A DNA stretch of 40,519 bases from Flavobacteriaceae bacterium (GTDB lineage Bacteria > Bacteroidota > Bacteroidia > Flavobacteriales > Flavobacteriaceae), in NCBI GenBank assembly GCA_003533785.1, contig DQCR01000029.1:1-40519 (forward strand). Direction: 5' to 3'. Positions 35,382 to 40,519 of the stretch are shown piece by piece. Under the pieces are notes generated by a model. It searched no databases, had not been told where the DNA came from, and saw nothing but the letters and a program-made list of their open reading frames with translations. The position numbers and the translations under genes are program-made. Positions within the stretch are counted from its first letter, which is position 1, and each line of letters opens with the position of its first letter.

Positions 35382-35401
35382 TGTCATACTATAAGTTGAC
35401 A
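35382..35401. promoter_or_regulatory. TGTCA-N10-TGACA palindrome, candidate XRE operator
   Basis: TGTCA at 35382-35386 and TGACA at 35397-35401 form an inverted repeat with an AT-rich 10-nt centre, in the 100-bp region shared by the XRE gene and the small frameshifted gene. The spacing suits a dimeric HTH repressor. A 5-bp arm is short, so chance is possible. Confidence 0.35.
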
Positions 35402-35449
35402 TTTGAGGAAATTTAAGCGTAATTTGCAGTTCAGTTTTGAAAATCCCAA

Positions 35450-35676
35450 ATGAAAAAAGGTAATAGATCCTTAAAATTGGATAAAACGGAGGAATTAGAA
35501 CTTTTACTGGATCTGAATCCTCCAAACCAACTCAAAGAGAGTGTAAACTATGTTTTTTTGAGTACTTAAAACGAATTGAAGGAAATGATCTTCCAGATAA
35601 TTTTAAGGAAATCTGTTCTGATATAGATTCGTTGCTTCAATTTCTGAAAACTATTTCACAAGAAGAAACCAAATAG
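35450..35676 (+). pseudogene. small ~75-aa gene split by a 1-base frameshift at a T7 tract
   Basis: From ATG 35450 the frame encodes MKKGNRSLKLDKTEELELLL and on to KESVNYVF, then runs through a T7 tract (35553-35559) and stops at once (LST, TAA). One extra T would continue the frame as FEYLKRIEGNDLPDN to the stop at 35674-35676, giving a charged helical protein of about 75 aa without signal or membrane segment. The downstream frame looks fully protein-like. Options are a real disabling mutation, a homopolymer sequencing error, or slippage-dependent expression. I do not recognise the family. The remaining DNA to 35802 shows no gene and only a 5-bp hairpin. Confidence 0.55.
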
Positions 35677-35802
35677 AGGGAATGGTGTTTTTGGCAAGTA
35701 ATTCTTGATTAACCGGCTTATAGCTAAAGACATATACCGTCTTACTTTAGAGGTCATTTTAGTTGAAATATCAAATCAGTGAGATTATTTTACAGAAAAT
35801 TC

Positions 35803-36840
35803 CTACACAGCGGGATCGGGGATGGTATTGTGAATCACATCAATCTCTTTTAAAACAGAAGTTGAAAGAGTGACTCCAGCAGAATTTATATTTTCTTTAA
35901 GCTGTTCTATATTGGTAGCACCGATAATATTGGAGCTGACAAAAGGCCGGTCGTTCACAAAAGCTAGCGCCATTTCAGTGAGTGACAGTCCGTGTGCGTC
36001 TGCCAAAGCCATATACTGACGAGTAGCTTCCGTGCTTTGTTTACTGCTGTAACGGTTGAATCGAGGAAATAGTTTTAATCGGGCATTCTCAGCAGCTGTA
36101 TCTCTAATGTACTTCCCCGAAAGTACGCCAAAAGCCAGAGGAGAATAGGCCAGAAGACCCACCTTTTCATAATGACAAATCTCGGCATTTCCAACTTCAA
36201 AAGGACGACAAAGTAGCGAATACGGATTTTGAACAGTAATCATTCGAGGTCGGTTCTCATCGGCCGCTTGTAAGAAGCGCATCATACCCCAAGGAGTTTC
36301 GTTGGACAAACCTACATGCCGTATATTTCCGGCTTTGATGTGGGCTTGTAGGGCATCCAGGACCTCTTCAAAGTTTTCTACCCAGAGATTCTCCGGATTG
36401 TGTTCAAAACCGCGTTGCCCAAAACGATTGTTGTCTCTTTCTGGCCAATGCAATTGATACAGATCGATATAATCGGTTTGCAACCGCTTAAGACTTAAGT
36501 GTACCGCCTCATCTATATGTTCTTTACTAAAACTGAGGTTTTTTCTAATATGTTTGGTGTAATCTCCTGGACCCGCCACTTTAGATGCTAAGATAATTTT
36601 GTCCCTGTGGCCTGTTTTTTTGAACCAAGTCCCAAGAATTCGTTCTGTTTCCCCTTGAGTTGGTGCCGAAGCAGGTACGGGATAAAGCTCTGCGGTGTCA
36701 AAAAAATTAACCCCGTTTTCTAGCGCATAATCCATTTGTTGGTGGCCTTCAGCTTCGGTATTTTGATTGCCGAAAGTCATTGTACCCAAACAGATTTTAC
36801 TGACTGCTATGTCTGTGTGAGGTAATTTTCGATATTCCAT
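35803..36840 (-). CDS. aldo/keto reductase (Tas-like)
   Basis: 345 aa NADPH-dependent oxidoreductase of the aldo/keto reductase superfamily. The catalytic tetrad is D48 and Y53 (NFFDTAELYP), K87 (ILASKVAG) and H131 (LYQLHW). The PVPASAPTQGETERILG stretch and the LHWPERDNNRFGQRGF segment are typical of the Tas/YghZ-like branch. Cytoplasmic; physiological substrate unknown. The start ATG abuts the OmpA-like stop with no spacing, so it is the last gene of the xth-ompA-AKR unit. The gap after its stop contains no clear terminator. Confidence 0.93.
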   Translation of the reverse strand: MEYRKLPHTDIAVSKICLGTMTFGNQNTEAEGHQQMDYALENGVNFFDTAELYPVPASAPTQGETERILGTWFKKTGHRDKIILASKVAGPGDYTKHIRKNLSFSKEHIDEAVHLSLKRLQTDYIDLYQLHWPERDNNRFGQRGFEHNPENLWVENFEEVLDALQAHIKAGNIRHVGLSNETPWGMMRFLQAADENRPRMITVQNPYSLLCRPFEVGNAEICHYEKVGLLAYSPLAFGVLSGKYIRDTAAENARLKLFPRFNRYSSKQSTEATRQYMALADAHGLSLTEMALAFVNDRPFVSSNIIGATNIEQLKENINSAGVTLSTSVLKEIDVIHNTIPDPAV

Positions 36841-37740
36841 TTAATCATTGTTAAGCAAGTCAGTAATGGCATCTAAGTTGGGGCTAAGAATAACTTCAAT
36901 TCGACGGTTGGCTGCTCTTCCTTCCATTGTACTATTAGGAGCAATAGGAATAAATTCACCTCGTCCGGCAGCTGTCAAATTTTGTGACAGTATTTCTGGA
37001 TTTTGTTCCAGTAATTTGACGATCGCTGTGGCTCGCTTTGCAGATAGGTCCCAGTTTCCTTTTAGGGAACCTTTTCCTGAGTAAGGGACGTCATCGGTAT
37101 GTCCCTCAATCAACACTCCAATGTCGGGGTTGTCTGCCAAAACATTTCCCAGTTGTGCGATAGCTTCACGCCCTTCTTCACCTACTTCCCAGCTACCCGA
37201 ACGAAATAAAAGTTTGTTTTCCATAGAAACATAAACCTTTCCATTGCGTTGCTCCACGGTAAGGCCTTTACCCTCAAAATTTAATAGAGCATCTGACAAG
37301 CGTTGCTTTAGCTCGTTCATTGCTTGTTCTTTATCGGCAATTAGTCCTTCGAGTTCGTTGAGACGTGCTTCCCGTTCTGTAAGCAATTGTTCCTTTTGGG
37401 ATATTTCAGCCAATAACGCATTGTTTTTATTGATACTCTCTTGAAGTGCTGCCTCTGAATTCTCCTGTAAGGCATCGTAGGCCTTTTGAAGATTCGAAAA
37501 ATCGTTGCGTTGTTGTACCAAACTATCTAATGTTTTTCCAAGAATTTGCGTTTTTGATTCTAATGCTTTCTCCAAATCCATATGAGCTACTTGAAGGGAA
37601 TCGTATTTTTTTTTCAATAGGGTATGGGAAGCTTTCAATTCGGCATACCGACTTTCGAGGTCGGTAAATACCTTATTAGAAACGCAAGCAGTCAAAAATA
37701 AGCTGGTGATGAGGAATACTAAAATGTGAAATGTTTTCAT
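36841..37740 (-). CDS. OmpA family lipoprotein
   Basis: 299 aa. A lipoprotein signal peptide ends at L16-T-A-C19 (lipobox), so the mature protein should be lipid-anchored, probably at the outer membrane. Residues about 25-160 are a long coiled coil (many heptad Leu, Gln, Lys and Glu). The C-terminal OmpA-like peptidoglycan-binding domain covers about 175-290: LIEGHTDDVPYSG, WDLSAKRATAIVKLL and GRAANRRIEVIL. This pattern resembles MotB/Pal-like tethering proteins. It lies between xth (3 bp upstream) and the aldo/keto reductase (0 bp). A structural role linking membrane and cell wall is inferred. Confidence 0.92.
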   Translation of the reverse strand: MKTFHILVFLITSLFLTACVSNKVFTDLESRYAELKASHTLLKKKYDSLQVAHMDLEKALESKTQILGKTLDSLVQQRNDFSNLQKAYDALQENSEAALQESINKNNALLAEISQKEQLLTEREARLNELEGLIADKEQAMNELKQRLSDALLNFEGKGLTVEQRNGKVYVSMENKLLFRSGSWEVGEEGREAIAQLGNVLADNPDIGVLIEGHTDDVPYSGKGSLKGNWDLSAKRATAIVKLLEQNPEILSQNLTAAGRGEFIPIAPNSTMEGRAANRRIEVILSPNLDAITDLLNND

Positions 37741-37743
37741 GGA

Positions 37744-38505
37744 TCAAAAATTTAATTCGACACCAACCGGACAATGATCGGAATGGTAGGCCTCTGGAAG
37801 GATGTAGGATCTTGAAATATAATTTTGAAGAGGAGAACTCACCAAGGCATAATCTATACGCCACCCTTTGTTATTGGCTCGGGCGTTGGCTCGATAACTC
37901 CACCAACTGTAGTGATGAGGGTCTGGGTTGAGATAACGAAAGGAATCGATAAATCCCCCTTTTATAAAACGGTCTAGCCATGCGCGTTCTTCTGGCAAAA
38001 ATCCAGATACTGTTTTGTTTCGAACAGGGTCGTGTATATCAATCGGCTCATGACAGATATTGTAATCGCCACAGATCACCAAATTGGGGTATGTTTTTTT
38101 AAGTGTATCAATATACATTTGGAAGTCGTCCATAAACTGAAACTTATGGTCCAACCGAGCTGAATTGGTCCCCGAAGGCAAGTAGAGGCTTATGACAGAA
38201 CATTCCTCAAAGTCTACTCGTATCACTCTTCCTTCAAAGTCCATATGAGCAATACCTGTTCCGTATTCTATATGCTTGGGAATTTTTCTCGTGAGTATGG
38301 CCACCCCACTATATCCCTTTTTTTCTGCCGAGAACCAATAATGATGATACCCGGCTGCTTCGAATAAAGCAGTATCTACTTGTTCTTTCATTGCTTTTGT
38401 TTCCTGCAAACACAGAACATCAGGGGCAGAAGCTTCTAGCCAACTCATGAAATCTTTTTTTAGTGCCGCACGAATCCCATTGACATTATAGGAGAGGATT
38501 TTCAT
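37744..38505 (-). CDS. xth: exodeoxyribonuclease III (AP endonuclease)
   Basis: 253 aa Xth-family nuclease for base-excision repair, cutting at abasic sites and removing 3' blocking groups. Motifs are MKILSYNVNGIRAA (N7), CLQETKA (E35), CGDYNICHEPIDIHD, and the C-terminal SDHCPVGVEL with the catalytic Asp-His pair. The frame is open to an ATG at 38547, but I take 38505 because the protein family starts with MKILSYNVNGIR and the extra 14 residues match nothing. First gene of the xth-ompA-AKR unit, divergent from the barrel protein at 38570. Confidence 0.95.
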   Translation of the reverse strand: MKILSYNVNGIRAALKKDFMSWLEASAPDVLCLQETKAMKEQVDTALFEAAGYHHYWFSAEKKGYSGVAILTRKIPKHIEYGTGIAHMDFEGRVIRVDFEECSVISLYLPSGTNSARLDHKFQFMDDFQMYIDTLKKTYPNLVICGDYNICHEPIDIHDPVRNKTVSGFLPEERAWLDRFIKGGFIDSFRYLNPDPHHYSWWSYRANARANNKGWRIDYALVSSPLQNYISRSYILPEAYHSDHCPVGVELNF

Positions 38506-38569
38506 AAAATCTAAAATACCAATTTGTTCGGTATCTTTATAAAGCACCTAATCTTTTAACCTACAAACT

Positions 38570-39184
38570 ATGAACACTTTTGTCAACCAAATCACCCTAA
38601 GAAATTTTTCGTTGTTATTTCTTCCCTTTTTCTTTTGTTTATTAAGTAACGCACAAGAAAAAGAAACTGAAGAAAAGACAAGCACTAATCATGAAGTTCG
38701 TTTAGATGTCTTTCATCTAATTGTCCTTCCTGGGATCGATGTATCCTATGAACATCTCATTGATAATTTATCGAGCTGGGGAGTGACAGGATTTCTCAAT
38801 TTTGACAATGCGTTTTCTGAAGGATATCGGTATGAACAATTTGAAATCTCTCCTTATTATCGATTGTATTATGGTAGAAAAAATACACACAATTCAGGCT
38901 TTTTCGTTCAGCCATTCCTCAGCCTTACGTCAGGAGAATATTATCATTATGAAGTATATAATACGGATCATTTATCTACCAATATTTCCTATAACAGTGA
39001 AAAAGACTTTTTTGGAATGGCCGGAGGAGCCGTTATTGGACGTAAATGGGTGAATGAAAAGCGATATACCTTTGAAATCCACGCTGGTATTGGCCGCTAT
39101 TTTGTGTTCGAATCAAATGGTAATGCCTACCATCAAGACACGGCTTATCCAAGAATAAACTTTGCCATTGGTAGAAGATTTTAA
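38570..39184 (+). CDS. small outer-membrane beta-barrel-like protein, unknown function
   Basis: 204 aa. A signal peptide of about 28 residues (LLFLPFFFCLLSNAQ) is followed by an acidic, Lys/Thr-rich linker and then alternating aromatic/hydrophobic strands (YEQFEISPYYRLYYG, GFFVQPFLSLTSGEYYHY, GMAGGAVIGRKW). The last residue is Phe (INFAIGRRF), as expected for an outer-membrane barrel of about eight strands. It resembles the DUF3575-type or 'outer membrane beta-barrel' proteins of Flavobacteriia, but I cannot assign a family with certainty. It is monocistronic and overlaps the convergent glyS stop by 4 bp. Confidence 0.72.
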   Translation: MNTFVNQITLRNFSLLFLPFFFCLLSNAQEKETEEKTSTNHEVRLDVFHLIVLPGIDVSYEHLIDNLSSWGVTGFLNFDNAFSEGYRYEQFEISPYYRLYYGRKNTHNSGFFVQPFLSLTSGEYYHYEVYNTDHLSTNISYNSEKDFFGMAGGAVIGRKWVNEKRYTFEIHAGIGRYFVFESNGNAYHQDTAYPRINFAIGRRF

Positions 39185-40519
39185 ATCTTCTGCAACCAGT
39201 GCTTCATATTGAGTTTCTTATCCAGTAGATCGGGTAGATTGGCAATAGCAATACGATCCTGTTGCATTGAATCTCTGTCGCGAAGAGTAACGGTGCTATC
39301 TTCTATAGATTGATGATCCACAGTAATGCAATACGGTGTTCCCAAAGCATCTTGTCGACGATAACGACGCCCTATGGCGTCTTTTTCATCGTAGTTCACC
39401 GTATAGTTCCACTTCAAGTCGTTTTGAATTCGACGAGCCCGTTCTGGCAAGCCGTCTTTTTTCACTAAGGGGAGAATCGCAATTTGGGTAGGTGCCAATA
39501 TTGCAGGTAATTTCAGCACTGTTCGTTGGCTTCCGTCGTCTAAAACTTCTTCTTTAAGGGAATGAGAAAATACCGCTAAAAACATACGATCCAAACCAAT
39601 AGAGGTTTCTACCACATAGGGGACATAATTCTCATTGCGCTCTGGATCAAAGTATTGAAGCTTTTTTCCAGAGAATTTTTCGTGGCTCCCCAAGTCAAAA
39701 TCGGTGCGGGAATGAATCCCCTCAAGCTCTTTGAATCCAAAAGGGAATTTGAATTCAATATCGGCGGCAGCATCGGCATAATGAGCTAGCTTTTCGTGAT
39801 CGTGAAAACGATAATTTTCCTCACCCATCCCTAAGGATTTGTGCCAATTCAAACGGGTCTCTTTCCATTTTTGATACCATTCTTTTTGGGTGCCTGGAGG
39901 AACAAAAAACTGCATTTCCATTTGTTCAAACTCCCGCATTCTAAAAATAAATTGACGGGCTACAATTTCATTTCGGAAGGCCTTCCCTATCTGAGCAATT
40001 CCAAATGGAATTTTCATCCGACCCGTTTTTTGAACGTTCAAAAAATTGACAAAAATTCCTTGGGCTGTTTCTGGTCGCAGATATAAGTCCATCGCAGATT
40101 CTGCGGATGCCCCCAACTGAGTTCCAAACATTAAATTGAATTGCTTGACATCGGTCCAATTTCTGGAACCTGATTCTGGACAGGCAATTTCTAATTCTTC
40201 AATCAGGGCTTTGACATCATTCAAGTCTTCCTTTTCAAGGGATTTTCCCAGCCGTTTGAGAATAGCATCAATCTTTTCTTGATAGGCCGTAACTCTAGGA
40301 TGGGTAGCTATAAACTGTTCTTTATCGAAAGCCTCTCCAAAGCGCTTGGCGGCTTTCGTTATTTCCTTTTCTATTTTCACTTCCAGTTTTCCACAATAAT
40401 CTTCTACAAGCACATCGGCACGATAGCGCTTTTTAGAATCTTTATTATCGATCAAAGGGTCGTTGAAGGCATCCACATGACCCGATGCTTTCCAAGTGGT
40501 TGGATGCATAAAAATAGCG
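39181..40519 (-). CDS. glyS: glycyl-tRNA synthetase (N-terminus outside window)
   Basis: 445 residues of the single-chain (dimeric, class II) glycyl-tRNA synthetase are visible; the frame continues past 40519 (AIF before MHPTTWKASGHVDAF), so ATG 40509 is internal and the first ~70-80 residues are missing. Class II motifs are present: the GIAQIGKAFRNEI region and IFRMREFEQMEMQFF (motif 2), and SIGLDRMFLAVF (motif 3). The C-terminal anticodon-binding domain runs from LPAILAPTQIAILPLVKK to the end. It attaches glycine to tRNA(Gly). This is not the alpha2beta2 GlyQ/GlyS type of Proteobacteria. The 3' end overlaps the barrel-protein gene by 4 bp. Confidence 0.96.
   Translation of the reverse strand, partial: AIFMHPTTWKASGHVDAFNDPLIDNKDSKKRYRADVLVEDYCGKLEVKIEKEITKAAKRFGEAFDKEQFIATHPRVTAYQEKIDAILKRLGKSLEKEDLNDVKALIEELEIACPESGSRNWTDVKQFNLMFGTQLGASAESAMDLYLRPETAQGIFVNFLNVQKTGRMKIPFGIAQIGKAFRNEIVARQFIFRMREFEQMEMQFFVPPGTQKEWYQKWKETRLNWHKSLGMGEENYRFHDHEKLAHYADAAADIEFKFPFGFKELEGIHSRTDFDLGSHEKFSGKKLQYFDPERNENYVPYVVETSIGLDRMFLAVFSHSLKEEVLDDGSQRTVLKLPAILAPTQIAILPLVKKDGLPERARRIQNDLKWNYTVNYDEKDAIGRRYRRQDALGTPYCITVDHQSIEDSTVTLRDRDSMQQDRIAIANLPDLLDKKLNMKHWLQKI

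Noticed and set aside
35488..35523. tRNA-like sequence (GGAGGAATT...AATCCTCC resembling an inverted T-arm)
   Set aside because: Only a 6-bp stem with a 24-nt loop; no cloverleaf, D-arm or anticodon arm could be drawn, and the region reads as the small frameshifted gene.
35727..35743. AAGAC-N7-GTCTT hairpin as terminator of the aldo/keto reductase gene
   Set aside because: Five base pairs and no U tract on the minus strand; too weak.
38506..38547. Upstream ATG extending exonuclease III by 14 residues
   Set aside because: The Xth family begins with MKILSYNVNGIR at 38505, and the extension matches nothing and lies close to the divergent gene.
1..40519. CRISPR arrays, insertion sequences, prophage, rRNA or tRNA genes
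   Set aside because: No regularly spaced repeats, transposase or integrase-like proteins, or RNA gene signatures were seen on either strand by eye; a covariance-model scan would be the decisive test.

Overview
The window is a chromosomal segment of a Bacteroidota bacterium, most probably a member of the Flavobacteriaceae. The signs are an AT-rich composition, a TonB-dependent receptor with a carboxypeptidase-regulatory-like N-terminus, several flavobacterial-type -7 promoter elements (TAnnTTTG), very short intergenic gaps and Flavobacteriia-like proteins throughout. The genus cannot be fixed from the sequence. I see no rRNA, tRNA, CRISPR array, insertion sequence or phage gene. Almost everything is core-type housekeeping DNA; the least orderly part is the ~450 bp around 35.35-35.80 kb.

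Layout. 0-5.3 kb: 3' part of a TonB-dependent receptor, a Pit-type phosphate transporter with a fused PhoU-like tail, and a convergent small secreted MORN-like protein. 5.4-9.0 kb: class Ia ribonucleotide reductase operon nrdB-nrdA (minus) with a clear intrinsic terminator. 9.1-10.7 kb: a perfect AT-only inverted repeat, a cysteine-cluster DUF3109 protein, and a divergent MarC-family membrane protein followed by a tiny membrane protein. 10.65-14.0 kb: minus-strand run TerB/J-domain protein, HupE/UreJ-like protein, dCMP deaminase, S41 protease. 14.1-15.3 kb: bacilliredoxin and acyltransferase. 15.3-20.4 kb: minus-strand run of a large secreted BNR/sortilin-like protein, a HemJ-like protein and a sensor histidine kinase.

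20.5-30.9 kb is the centrepiece, a heme biosynthesis locus. An AraC-type regulator, ferrochelatase (hemH) and a MATE transporter form one minus-strand unit. Diverging from it, hemA-hemC-hemD-hemE-hemF, a cation:proton antiporter and hemB form a tightly coupled plus-strand unit. With the HemJ-like protein at 17 kb, every step from glutamyl-tRNA to heme is represented except glutamate-1-semialdehyde aminomutase (hemL). The shared 215-bp control region holds a good hemA promoter and a perfect 10-bp inverted repeat, so the AraC protein is a natural candidate regulator of the pathway.

31.1-35.1 kb: plus-strand operon of an O6-alkylguanine-DNA alkyltransferase, a serine beta-lactamase-like hydrolase, a 3'-5' exonuclease and a double-ATPase ABC protein. 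35.1-35.8 kb: a small XRE regulator with a possible operator, and a ~75-aa gene that is split by one base at a T7 tract. 35.8-38.5 kb: minus-strand operon xth (exonuclease III), OmpA-like lipoprotein, aldo/keto reductase. 38.6-40.5 kb: a small outer-membrane barrel-like protein and, convergent, the C-terminal part of glycyl-tRNA synthetase, cut by the window end.

I did not find a convincing wholly new system. The best leads are the heme locus with its AraC regulator and two embedded transporters, and the T7 frameshifted small gene beside the XRE regulator.
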